From: Streptomyces sp. DG1A-41
Lineage (GTDB): Bacteria; Actinomycetota; Actinomycetes; Streptomycetales; Streptomycetaceae
Assembly (NCBI RefSeq): GCF_037055355.1
Contig: NZ_CP146350.1
Span: 6,409,001 to 6,473,000, forward strand
DNA length: 64,000 nucleotides
Direction: 5' to 3'
A model generated the notes under the pieces. That model was not told where the DNA came from, ran no database searches, and was given only the letters and a program-made list of their open reading frames with translations. A program made the position numbers and the translations under genes. Below are positions 1 to 8,379 of the stretch, piece by piece (the first letter of the stretch is position 1; every line of letters begins with the position of its first letter).

Positions 1-207
1 CGCCAGCGCGCCCATGTCGCCGGGCTCCAGCCCGTCGTCGATCGCCCGGGACATGAGATACGGCGTCGCCGCCAGCAGCACCATCCACACGCTGCCGAAC
101 ATCGCCCCGGCGGCGCACCGGCCGGGCTGCCGGGTGACCAGCCACCACAGATAGCGGGCGCCGCTCCGGTGGTCCGGTGTGCCGGGATCCTCGTACGCGT
201 CGATCAT
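1..207 (-). CDS. ABC exporter subunit, N-terminal fragment (runs off the window)
   Basis: On the minus strand an ATG at 207 opens a frame that stays open to the window edge (69 codons). A GGAGG-like ribosome site lies just upstream. The peptide begins MIDAYEDPGTPDHRSGARY, then a tryptophan-rich stretch and a hydrophobic segment (MVLLAATPYLMSRAIDDGL) that resembles the first transmembrane helix of fused permease/ATPase exporters. It starts 34 nt after the stop of the preceding exporter gene and is probably the third gene of the same transcript. No ATPase domain is visible because the gene is cut, so the family call rests on helix pattern and context. Confidence 0.6.
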   Translation of the reverse strand, partial: MIDAYEDPGTPDHRSGARYLWWLVTRQPGRCAAGAMFGSVWMVLLAATPYLMSRAIDDGLEPGDMGALA

Positions 208-241
208 CCGCCCGCCCTCCGCAGCCCTCTCCGCCGCCGTT

Positions 242-2122
242 CTACGCCAGGCTGTCCCGCCAGGCCCGGTGCAGATCCGCGAACCTGCCCGTGCCCGCGA
301 CGAGTTCGGCCGGTCCGCCGTCCTCGACGATCTTCCCGTGTTCCATCACGAGTACGCGGTCCGCGATCTCGACGGTCGACAGCCGGTGCGCGATGACCAC
401 GGCCGTACGGCCCTTCAGCACCGTCGCCATCGCCCGCTGCACCGCACGCTCGCCCGGGATGTCCAGCGAGCTGGTCGCCTCGTCGAGGATCAGCACCGCC
501 GGATCGGCCAGCAGCGCCCGTGCGAACGCGACCAGTTGCCGCTGACCGGCCGAGATACGGCCGCCCCGCTTGCGTACGTCGGTGTCGTAGCCGTCGGGCA
601 GGGAGCTGATGAAGTCGTGAGCGCCGATCTCCTTGGCCGCCCGCTCGATCTCCTCGCGTGTGGCGTCCGGGCGGCCGATCGCGATGTTCTCCGCGACCGT
701 GCCGGAGAACAGGAACGCCTCCTGCGTCACCATGACCACCCCGCGCCGCAGTTCGGGCACGGCGAGATCGCGCAGGTCGACGCCGTCCAGCAGCACCCGG
801 CCCTCGGAGGGGTCGTAGAGGCGGGCCAGCAGCTTGGCCAGCGTGGACTTGCCGGCGCCCGTGGAGCCGACGACCGCGACCGTCTGCCCGGCCGGGATCG
901 TCAGGTCGAAACGGGGCAGCACCTCGCCGCCGGTGCGGTAGCCGAAGCGGACGCCGTCGAAGACGACCTCGCGGCCCGGCTGTTCACCCGCCAGCGCAGG
1001 GAGCTGCCGGGGGCTCGACGGCTCGGGCACGGACGGCGTCTGCGCGAGCAGCCCGGCGATCTTCTCCAGCGAGGCCGCCGCCGACTGGTAGGAGTTGAGG
1101 AACATTGCGAGCCGGTCGATGGGGTCGTACAGCCGCCGCAGATACAGCACGGCCGCCGCCAGCACACCGAGGGCGAGCGTGCCGTCCGCGACCCGGTAGG
1201 CGCCCCACAGCACGATCGCCGCGACCGCCGTGCTGGCGACCAGCCGTGAGCCGGTGACGTACCGGGCCATCTCCAGCAGCGCGTCGCCGTTGGTCCGCTC
1301 GTGCCGCTGGTTGAGCGCGCCGAAGTCCGCGTCGTTGACGGCCTCGCGGCGGAAGGCGCGCACCGGCCGGATGCCGTTCATGGTCTCGACGAACTTGACG
1401 ATGACGGCGGCGATGGCGGTCGACCGCGCCCGGTACACCCGCCCGGCGCGCCGCTGGTACAGCCGCACCAGGGCGTAGAGCGGCGCCAGGGACGCCACCG
1501 CCACGCCGCCGAGGCCCAGGTCGAGCCAGAGCAGCATCGCCGAGATGTAGACGAAGGACAGGATGACCGTCACGAGCTCCTGAAGGCCCTCGTCCAGCAG
1601 TTCGCGCAGCGACTCCACGTCCGTGGTGGAGCGGGAGATGAGCCGGCCCGAGGTGTAGCGCTCGTGGAAGTCGACGCTCAGCGCCTGCGCGTGGCGGAAG
1701 ATCCGGCCGCGCAGGTCGAGCAGCACGTCCTGGCTGACGCGGGCCGCCGCGGCGACGAACGCGCTCTGGAGCCCGCCCGCGGCCAGCGCGCACGTCAGAT
1801 AGCCGACGGCCACCGCGATCAGCGGCCCGTGGTCCTGCGCCCGGAACGCCGGCACGGCACGGTCGATGGCGTACGCCACGAGCAGCGGGCCAGCCTGCAC
1901 GACCGCCTGCTGGAGCAGCAGCAGGAGCGTAGTGACCGTGACGCGGGCCTTCATGGGCGCGAGCAGGGAGCGCAGCAGGGCGGATGTGGCGCCCGGGGGT
2001 GTGGGCAGGACGTCCCGGTCGAAGGGGTCGCCGGTGGCGGGAGCCCGAGCGTCGGGTTTCTCGTCCTCGGGTTTCTCGTCCTCGGCGTTCCCGTCGGCCG
2101 GTGCGGTGGTGGCCGCCGTCAT
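242..2122 (-). CDS. ABC exporter half-transporter, canonical ATPase site subunit
   Basis: A 626-residue fused permease/ATPase of the bacterial multidrug/lipid exporter type. After an acidic, Pro-rich N-terminal tail of about 45 residues come six predicted membrane helices, then the nucleotide-binding domain: Walker A GSTGAGKS, a canonical Q-loop (VTQEAFLFSG), Walker B ILDEATSSLD with the catalytic Glu, and the switch His (IAHRLSTV). The signature motif is ISAGQ instead of LSGGQ. Its ATG overlaps the stop of the upstream subunit (ATGA), so the two are translationally coupled and probably form a heterodimer: this subunit supplies a good Walker B and the partner supplies a good signature. The substrate is unknown. 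Confidence 0.9.
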   Translation of the reverse strand: MTAATTAPADGNAEDEKPEDEKPDARAPATGDPFDRDVLPTPPGATSALLRSLLAPMKARVTVTTLLLLLQQAVVQAGPLLVAYAIDRAVPAFRAQDHGPLIAVAVGYLTCALAAGGLQSAFVAAAARVSQDVLLDLRGRIFRHAQALSVDFHERYTSGRLISRSTTDVESLRELLDEGLQELVTVILSFVYISAMLLWLDLGLGGVAVASLAPLYALVRLYQRRAGRVYRARSTAIAAVIVKFVETMNGIRPVRAFRREAVNDADFGALNQRHERTNGDALLEMARYVTGSRLVASTAVAAIVLWGAYRVADGTLALGVLAAAVLYLRRLYDPIDRLAMFLNSYQSAAASLEKIAGLLAQTPSVPEPSSPRQLPALAGEQPGREVVFDGVRFGYRTGGEVLPRFDLTIPAGQTVAVVGSTGAGKSTLAKLLARLYDPSEGRVLLDGVDLRDLAVPELRRGVVMVTQEAFLFSGTVAENIAIGRPDATREEIERAAKEIGAHDFISSLPDGYDTDVRKRGGRISAGQRQLVAFARALLADPAVLILDEATSSLDIPGERAVQRAMATVLKGRTAVVIAHRLSTVEIADRVLVMEHGKIVEDGGPAELVAGTGRFADLHRAWRDSLA

Positions 2123-3936
2123 CGTGCGTCCTCCTGTTCGACGGACCGGTCGGCCGGCTGTTCCCCTGACGGTTCGCCGGACATCAGGTGCGCGTACTCG
2201 GCGTTCGTACGCAGCAGTTCGTGGTGGGTGCCGACCGCGGCGATCCGGCCGCCGGACAGCAGCGCGACGCGGTCGGCGAGCAGCACGGTGGACGGGCGGT
2301 GCGCCACGATCAGGGCGGTGGTGTCCGCGAGGACCTGCCGCAGGGCGGCCTCCACGGCGGCCTCGGTGTGCACGTCCAGGGCCGACAGCGGGTCGTCCAG
2401 GACGAGGAACTCCGGCTGCCCGACGACAGCTCTGGCCAGCGCCAGCCGCTGCCGCTGCCCGCCGGAGAGGCTGAGGCCCTGCTCGCCCACCTGGGTCTCC
2501 GTCCCCTGCGGCAGGGCGTACACGAAGTCGGCCTGGGCGACGGTAAGGGCGCGCTCCAGCTCGGCCGGGCCTGCCGTGTCGTCGGCGCCCATGAGAACGT
2601 TGTCGCCGACCGCGGCCGAGAAGAGCGTGGGTTCCTCGAAGGCGACCGCGACCTTGGCGCGCAGCGCCTGACGGGACAGGGTCGTGATGTCGACGCCGTC
2701 GAGGGTGATGCGGCCCGAGGTCACCTCGTAGAAGCGGGGGATGAGCGCGGTGAGGGTGGTCTTGCCGCTGCCTGTCGCTCCGACCAGGGCCATGGATTCG
2801 CCGGGGCGGATGTGGAGGCCGACCTTGTCCAGGACGGGAGGGGAGTGGGGTGGGGCGTCGGGGTAGCGGAAGGTGACGTCGTGGAACCGGAGACCGGAGC
2901 CGGCTGCGGGCGGTGACACCGAGTCAGCGGGAACTCCCCGTTCCTCGACGCCCTCGTCCCTCACCTCGAAATACCGCTCCGTCGCCGTCGCCGCCTCCTG
3001 GCTCATCGCCAGCAGGAACCCGATCGACTCCACCGGCCACCGCAACGCCAGCGCCGTGGACAGGAACGCCACCAACGTCCCCGCCGACAGCCCCCCGTCG
3101 GCCACCTGCACCACGCCCACCACCAGCGCCGCCCCGATGGCGAGCTCCGGCAGCGTCACGATGACGCCCCAGATCGTCGCCAGCAGGCGCGCCTTGCGCA
3201 GCTCCGTGCCGCGCAGCGTCCCCGACAGCTCCCTGAAGGCACGGGCCTGGCTGCGGTGCCGGCCGAAGCCCTTGATGACGCGGATGCCGAGCACGCTCTC
3301 CTCGACGACCGTGGTCAGGTCGCCGACCTGGTCCTGGGCGAGCCGGGCCGCCTTGGCGTACCGCTTCTCGAAGATCACGCAGGTGACCATGACGGGCACG
3401 GCGGGCCCGAGGATCACCAGCCCCAGGGTCCAGTCCTGGAGCAGCATGATGACCACGCCGACGAGGATCGTCACGCCGTTGACCAGCAGGAAGGTCAGCG
3501 GGAAGGCGAGGAACATGCGCAGCAGCATCAGGTCCGTCGTCCCCCGGGACAGCAACTGCCCCGAGGACCACCGGTCGTGGAAGGCCACCGGCAGCCGCTG
3601 GAGGTGCCGGTACAGATCCGCCCGCATGGACGCCTCGACGTGGGAGAGCGGCCGGGCCACCAGCCACCGCCGCAGCCCGAACAGCAGGGCCTCGGCGAGG
3701 CCGAGGAGCAGCAGGATCAGCGCGCCGAGCCAGACCCCGCCCGGGTCCCGGTCGGCGACCGGCCCGTCCACCATCCACTTCAGCACGAGCGGGATCACCA
3801 GGCTCATGCAGGAGGCCAGTATCGCGACGAACGCGGCGGTGAACAGCCGCACCCGCACGGGCCGCACGTACGGCCACAGGCGCAGCAGCGTACGCACGGT
3901 CGAACGGGCCTGGGCGGGGGCGGGTGTCGTGGCCAT
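2119..3936 (-). CDS. ABC exporter half-transporter, degenerate ATPase site subunit
   Basis: A 605-residue fused permease/ATPase and first gene of the exporter operon. Six membrane helices occupy roughly residues 30-310. The ATPase domain carries Walker A GATGSGKT, a perfect LSGGQRQR signature and the switch His (VAHRPSTV). The Q-loop has Glu where Gln is expected (AFEEPTLF), and Walker B ends in Asp-Asp (LVLDDPLSALD), so the catalytic Glu is replaced by Asp. This complements the downstream subunit, which has intact Walker motifs but a poor signature. The pattern is that of known heterodimeric exporters with one degenerate nucleotide site. Substrate and regulation cannot be read from the sequence. 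Confidence 0.9.
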   Translation of the reverse strand: MATTPAPAQARSTVRTLLRLWPYVRPVRVRLFTAAFVAILASCMSLVIPLVLKWMVDGPVADRDPGGVWLGALILLLLGLAEALLFGLRRWLVARPLSHVEASMRADLYRHLQRLPVAFHDRWSSGQLLSRGTTDLMLLRMFLAFPLTFLLVNGVTILVGVVIMLLQDWTLGLVILGPAVPVMVTCVIFEKRYAKAARLAQDQVGDLTTVVEESVLGIRVIKGFGRHRSQARAFRELSGTLRGTELRKARLLATIWGVIVTLPELAIGAALVVGVVQVADGGLSAGTLVAFLSTALALRWPVESIGFLLAMSQEAATATERYFEVRDEGVEERGVPADSVSPPAAGSGLRFHDVTFRYPDAPPHSPPVLDKVGLHIRPGESMALVGATGSGKTTLTALIPRFYEVTSGRITLDGVDITTLSRQALRAKVAVAFEEPTLFSAAVGDNVLMGADDTAGPAELERALTVAQADFVYALPQGTETQVGEQGLSLSGGQRQRLALARAVVGQPEFLVLDDPLSALDVHTEAAVEAALRQVLADTTALIVAHRPSTVLLADRVALLSGGRIAAVGTHHELLRTNAEYAHLMSGEPSGEQPADRSVEQEDAR

Positions 3937-4009
3937 CAGCAGCGAGCCTACGGATCGCCACTGACACTGCCCACCGAGTTTTCGCCGTACCCGGGTCGGC
4001 CGTTGGTCC

Positions 4010-4073
4010 TACGACCTGGGGGTACCTCCCTGCTCGAGCGAAGCCGAGAGCTTGGGGGAGTTCGAGGGTCGTA
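4010..4073. repeat. Palindromic dispersed repeat, REP/MITE-like
   Basis: Outer arms TACGACC (4010-4016) and GGTCGTA (4067-4073) enclose a core with GGGGGTACCTCCC, the hairpin-forming CTCGAGCGAAGCCGAGAG and TTGGGGGAG. From memory this core recurs between genes in many Streptomyces genomes. Here it sits in a 600-nt stretch with no intact gene, beside a gene relic. A role as terminator, structured RNA or miniature mobile element cannot be separated from sequence alone. Confidence 0.6.
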
Positions 4074-4188
4074 CGGCGGCACCAGCCGATCGGATGATGC
4101 CCGTTCGAGCGCGACGGCCGATGCGCCGGTGCCCGCCGCGCCGCGACTCTCGTCGTATGCCGACCGCACCTGTCATCGAAGTCACCGA

Positions 4189-4284
4189 GTTGCTACCCAC
4201 CTCACCCACCTCTACGCCAAGCTCGGCGTCAGGGACCGCGCGGCGGCGGTGGCGGTGGCGTACGACCGGGGGATCCTGGGCCGG
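4189..4284 (+). pseudogene. Relic of a LuxR/NarL-type response regulator (C-terminal HTH only)
   Basis: The plus strand encodes VATHLTHLYAKLGVRDRAAA followed by VAVAYDRGIL. This is the recognition-helix end of a LuxR-type DNA-binding domain, whose usual form is TVKTHLTHLYAKLGVRDRAAA. No start codon, receiver domain or upstream half of the helix-turn-helix exists in any frame. It is therefore the last ~32 codons of a deleted gene. From memory S. coelicolor has a two-component system at this position next to glgX, which would fit a deletion here. Confidence 0.65.
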
Positions 4285-4317
4285 CCCGGGGGCGGGAAGG
4301 GGGTCACCCTTCCTGAG

Positions 4318-4412
4318 GGGCGGACGACTGGTCCAGGTCACGGTCACGGACCATGGTGAAGATGGCGATCGCCTCGGTGAGGGCCACTCAGGCCAGCACC
4401 ACGGTCCTCAGG
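4318..4412 (-). pseudogene. Possible relic of a membrane protein C-terminus
   Basis: On the minus strand a frame reads TPLRTVVLA, a TGA stop, then VALTEAIAIFTMVRDRDLDQ and ends shortly after. The hydrophobic stretch followed by a charged tail looks like the end of a membrane protein with one internal stop. No start or longer domain is visible and I cannot name the family. It lies between the LuxR relic and glgX, in the same apparently deleted stretch. Confidence 0.25.
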
Positions 4413-4532
4413 GGCGTCCTGTCGAGGCCCGGGCAAGGGCGCGGCACCCCGGCGTCAGAGCTCCCACCGCCCCGCCGACGGTCAGGCCCGCGGGCCGAAG
4501 TGCTGCGCTGCCCCGCCCGGCGAAACGATGCC

Positions 4533-6785
4533 TCAGCCCGCCACCCGAAGCAGCAGCACCGCCCGCGCCGGCACCGTGATCTCCGTCCCCGCCACGTGCT
4601 CCACCCCCGGCGCCTGGCCCTGTTCCTCCAGGCTCGTGTCGACGACGACCTCGTAGCGCTCCGCCCAGGGCGGCCCCGGCAGCACGAAGCTCACCGGCCC
4701 CTCGCCCGCGTGCAGGACGGCGAGGAAGCTGTCGTCGAGGATCTGGTCGCCGTGCTCGTCACGGCCCGGTATGTCCCGGCCGGAGAGGTACATGCCCAGC
4801 GTGGCGGCGGGCGCGTACCAGTCCTGCTCCGTCATCTCGGTGCCCCGGGACGTGAACCAGGCCAGGTCGCGCAGGCCGTCCGCGGTCTGGGCCCGGCCCG
4901 AGAAGAACGCCCGGCGCCGCAGCACCGGGTGCCGGTGGCGCAGCTCGATCAGCCGGGCGGTCAGCTCGAACAGCGCCTTCCAGCCCGGGTCCTGAAGCAG
5001 GCCCCAGTCCACCCAGCTGATCTCGTTGTCCTGGCAGTACGCGTTGTTGTTGCCGCCCTGCGTGCGGCCCAGCTCGTCGCCCGCGACCAGCATCGGCACA
5101 CCGGTCGACAGCAGCAGCGTGGTCAGCAGGTTCCTCAGCTGCCGCCGCCTGAGGGCCCGTACGCCCTCGTCGTCCGTCTCGCCCTCGGCGCCGCAGTTCC
5201 AGGCCCGGTTGTCGTCCGTGCCGTCGCGGTTGCCCTCGCCGTTGGCCTCGTTGTGCTTGCGCTCGTAACTCACCAGGTCGCGCAGGGTGAAACCGTCGTG
5301 CGCGGTGATGAAGTTGACGGACGCCTGCGGCCTGCGGCCGCCCCAGGCGTACAGGTCGCTGGAGCCCGACAGGCGGTAGCCCATCTCCCGTACGTCCGGC
5401 AGCGCGTGCCGCCAGAAGTCCCGTACGGCGTTGCGGTACCGGTCGTTCCACTCCGTCCACAGCGGCGGGAACGCCCCCACCTGGTAGCCGCCCGACCCCA
5501 CGTCCCACGGCTCGGCGATCAGCTTCACCCGGCGCAGCACCGGGTCCTGGGCGATGACCGCCAGGAACGGGGAGAGCATGTCGACGTCGTGCATGGAGCG
5601 GGCCAGCGCCGCCGCCAGGTCGAAGCGGAAGCCGTCCACGCCCATCTCCGTCACCCAGTACCGCAGGGAGTCCGTGATGAGCCGCAGCACATGCGGCTGG
5701 ACCACGTGCAGCGTGTTGCCGCAGCCGGTGTAGTCGGCGTAGCGGCGGAGATCGTCCTGGAGGCGGTAGTAGCCGCGGTTGTCGATGCCCTTCAACGACA
5801 GCGTCGGACCCAGCTCGCCCGCCTCCGCGGTGTGGTTGTAGACCACGTCGAGGATGACCTCGATCCCCGCCGCGTGCAGGGCGCGCACCATGCGCTTGAA
5901 CTCGCCGACCTGCCGGCCTCGCGTCCCGGAGGCCGCGTAGGCCGCGTGCGGGGCGAAGTAGCCGATGGAGTTGTAGCCCCAGTAGTTCCTCAGGCCTCTG
6001 CGCAGCAGATGGTCCTCGTGCGCGAACTGGTGCACGGGCAGCAGTTCCACCGCCGTCACGCCCAGCCTCACCAGATGCTCGATCGCCGCCGGGTGCGCGA
6101 GACCGGCGTAGGTGCCGCGCAACTCCTCGGGTATGCCCGGGTGCAGCCGGGTGAAGCCCTTGACGTGCAGCTCGTAGATCACCGAGTCCGCCCACGGCGT
6201 CTTCGGGCGGCGGTCGTCCGCCCAGTCGTCGTCATCGTGGACGACCACGCCCTTGGGGACGTACGGCGCCGAGTCCCGGTCGTCGCGCACGGTGTCGGCG
6301 ACGTGCTGCTGCGGCCAGTCGCGCACGTGCCCGTACACCTCCGGCGGCAGGGTGAAGTCTCCGTCCACGGCACGGGCGTACGGGTCGAGGAGCAGCTTCG
6401 CCGGGTTCCAGCGGGCGCCGGTCCACGGGTCCCAGCGGCCCTGCACCCGGTAGCCGTAACGCTGCCCGGGCAGTACGCCCGGGACGAAGCCGTGCCAGAT
6501 CTCGTGGGTCAGCTCGGCGAGCCGGACCCGCGACTCCTTGCCCGCCTCGTCGAAGAGGCACAGCTCGACCCCTTCGGCCCCGCCCGCCCACAGGGCGAAG
6601 TTGGTCCCGGCCACCCCGTCCGGGCCGACCCGGAACCGGGCGCCGAGCGGCGTCGGCGCGCCCGGCCGGGCGGGCACCGCGGGCGGCGGCGCGGCCCGCC
6701 GTGCGCCGTTCACGGCGGCGGCCTGGCGCCCGTTCTCGGTGGCCTGATGGCCGGCCACCGCCTCCTGCTCGGCTGCGCTGGACAC
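4533..6785 (-). CDS. glgX: Glycogen debranching enzyme GlgX (GH13)
   Basis: A 750-residue cytoplasmic alpha-1,6-glucosidase that removes branch stubs left by glycogen phosphorylase. A low-complexity Ala/Pro tail (about 45 residues) precedes a CBM48-type N-terminal domain (FALWAGGAEGVELCLFD) and the GH13 barrel. Catalytic residues are visible: nucleophile Asp near 386 (VDGFRFDLA), acid/base Glu near 424 (LIAEPWD) and the stabilising Asp near 495 (TAHDGFT). GTG start with a GGGAGG ribosome site 7 nt upstream. It stands alone, divergent from the L,D-transpeptidase genes. Length and motifs are typical of bacterial GlgX. Confidence 0.95.
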   Translation of the reverse strand: MSSAAEQEAVAGHQATENGRQAAAVNGARRAAPPPAVPARPGAPTPLGARFRVGPDGVAGTNFALWAGGAEGVELCLFDEAGKESRVRLAELTHEIWHGFVPGVLPGQRYGYRVQGRWDPWTGARWNPAKLLLDPYARAVDGDFTLPPEVYGHVRDWPQQHVADTVRDDRDSAPYVPKGVVVHDDDDWADDRRPKTPWADSVIYELHVKGFTRLHPGIPEELRGTYAGLAHPAAIEHLVRLGVTAVELLPVHQFAHEDHLLRRGLRNYWGYNSIGYFAPHAAYAASGTRGRQVGEFKRMVRALHAAGIEVILDVVYNHTAEAGELGPTLSLKGIDNRGYYRLQDDLRRYADYTGCGNTLHVVQPHVLRLITDSLRYWVTEMGVDGFRFDLAAALARSMHDVDMLSPFLAVIAQDPVLRRVKLIAEPWDVGSGGYQVGAFPPLWTEWNDRYRNAVRDFWRHALPDVREMGYRLSGSSDLYAWGGRRPQASVNFITAHDGFTLRDLVSYERKHNEANGEGNRDGTDDNRAWNCGAEGETDDEGVRALRRRQLRNLLTTLLLSTGVPMLVAGDELGRTQGGNNNAYCQDNEISWVDWGLLQDPGWKALFELTARLIELRHRHPVLRRRAFFSGRAQTADGLRDLAWFTSRGTEMTEQDWYAPAATLGMYLSGRDIPGRDEHGDQILDDSFLAVLHAGEGPVSFVLPGPPWAERYEVVVDTSLEEQGQAPGVEHVAGTEITVPARAVLLLRVAG

Positions 6786-6973
6786 CTGTCAGCCTCCCGC
6801 GGCTCGTGGAACGACGGGGGACAGAGGAGTGCGGCCCTGTGCTCCGGACCGGGGCGCGGCTCCCCTGCGCGTCGTCCTCCCCACTGTTCTGCCCAGAGCG
6901 TGGGTCGCACTCACGTTTCCCCGGGGGCGGGCATGGTCGTTTCCCGGGGACGCGGCCGGTCGTTGGGCACCTC

Positions 6974-8218
6974 GTGAGGCACGTACAAGGGCGCGCGCGG
7001 CGCGCGAGGGCCGCGCTGGCCGCCGTAGCGACATGGGCAGGGCTCCTGACCGGAGCCACCGGCTGTACCTCGGACGACGCGGGCGGGATCGCCGGGGCGT
7101 TCGGCGCGCCCCCGGCGCCCGAGGACTTCATCCAGGTCTCGCCCGACGACGGCAGCAGGGGTGTGCGCCCCGGGAAGAAGCTGCGGGTGCATGTGCCCGA
7201 CGGCAGGCTGGAGTCGGTGAAGGTCGTCCGGTCGCAGGACGCGCAGGAGTCCCGGGTGCCCGGGCACCTCTCCGCCGACGGGCTGTCCTGGGAACCCGAC
7301 GAGAAGCGGCTCGCGCTGGCCGCCAAGTACACGATCGACGCGGTGGCCGTGGACGGCGACGGCCGCCGCTCCGCCCGGCACACCACCTTCACGACGTACG
7401 TCCCGGAGGAACGCTTCATCGGCTACGTCAGCCCGGAGCACCGGGCCACGGTCGGCACCGGCATGATCGTCTCGCTGGAGTTCAACCGCGAGATCGCCCA
7501 CCGCGCCGCCGTCGAACGCGCGGTGAAGGTCACCGCCCGCCCTGCCGTCGAGATCCGCCCGCACTGGTTCGGCCGGAGTCGCCTCGACTTCCGCCCCGAG
7601 CACTACTGGAAGCCCGGCACCCAGGTCACCGTCGCCCTGCGCCTGCGGGACGTCGAGGGGGCACCCGGGGTCTACGGCCTCCAGCACAAGACGTTCTCCT
7701 TCACCGTCGGCCGCAGCCAGGTCTCCGTGGTCGACGCCGCCCGGCACACCATGGAGGTGCGGCGCGACGGCGAGCCGCTCGCCACCGTGCCGATCACCGC
7801 CGGCGCCCCCAAGACCACCACGTACAACGGCAAGATGGTGGTGACCGAGATGCTCGAGGTCACCCGGATGAACGGTGCCACGGTCGGCTTCAAGAAGCGC
7901 AACGGCAAGGGCGAGTACGACATCCCCGACGTCCCGCACGCCATGCGCCTGACCGACTCCGGCACCTTCCTGCACGGCAACTACTGGGCGCACCACACCG
8001 TCTTCGGACGTACCAACGTCAGCCACGGCTGCGTCGGACTGCGCGATGTGAAGGGCGGCGGTTCGCACACCCCGGCCGGCTGGTTCTTCGACCGCAGCCT
8101 CATCGGGGACGTCGTCGAGGTCGTCCACAGCAACGACAAGAAGGTCGCTCCCGACAACGGGCTCGGAGGCTGGAACATGAGCTGGAACGCGTGGAAGACG
8201 GGCAGTGCGGTGAAGTAG
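6974..8218 (+). CDS. L,D-transpeptidase, probable lipoprotein (YkuD domain)
   Basis: About 414 residues from the GTG at 6974; the ribosome site is weak, so the start is uncertain. An arginine-rich N-terminus and hydrophobic stretch end at TGATGC, a loose lipobox. Ig-like domains follow, then a YkuD domain with the catalytic signature HGNYWAHHTVFG... SHGCVGLRD: the conserved His and the Cys nucleophile of 3-3 cross-linking enzymes. Proteins of this kind form meso-diaminopimelate cross-links in the actinobacterial wall and can resist most beta-lactams. The next gene is a paralogue with the same domain order. Confidence 0.9.
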   Translation: MRHVQGRARRARAALAAVATWAGLLTGATGCTSDDAGGIAGAFGAPPAPEDFIQVSPDDGSRGVRPGKKLRVHVPDGRLESVKVVRSQDAQESRVPGHLSADGLSWEPDEKRLALAAKYTIDAVAVDGDGRRSARHTTFTTYVPEERFIGYVSPEHRATVGTGMIVSLEFNREIAHRAAVERAVKVTARPAVEIRPHWFGRSRLDFRPEHYWKPGTQVTVALRLRDVEGAPGVYGLQHKTFSFTVGRSQVSVVDAARHTMEVRRDGEPLATVPITAGAPKTTTYNGKMVVTEMLEVTRMNGATVGFKKRNGKGEYDIPDVPHAMRLTDSGTFLHGNYWAHHTVFGRTNVSHGCVGLRDVKGGGSHTPAGWFFDRSLIGDVVEVVHSNDKKVAPDNGLGGWNMSWNAWKTGSAVK

Positions 8219-8379
8219 CCCGGCAGGGGGGCGGGCTGCTTCAACTTTCCGTGGAAGTTGGAACTGAACAGTGACAATCGCAGGCCGCCGGGGCGCGGCG
8301 CCTTGTGGTTAATATTCGCCGGTGCGCGGGGGACGCGCAGGGGTGCGGGCCTGGCCAGGCCCTGGGAGGGGAGAACGAT

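Noticed and set aside
4353..6977. Very long plus-strand open frame (874 codons) opposite glgX
   Set aside because: It is antisense to a gene with perfect GH13 motifs; high-GC DNA keeps antisense frames open. No domain or ribosome site.
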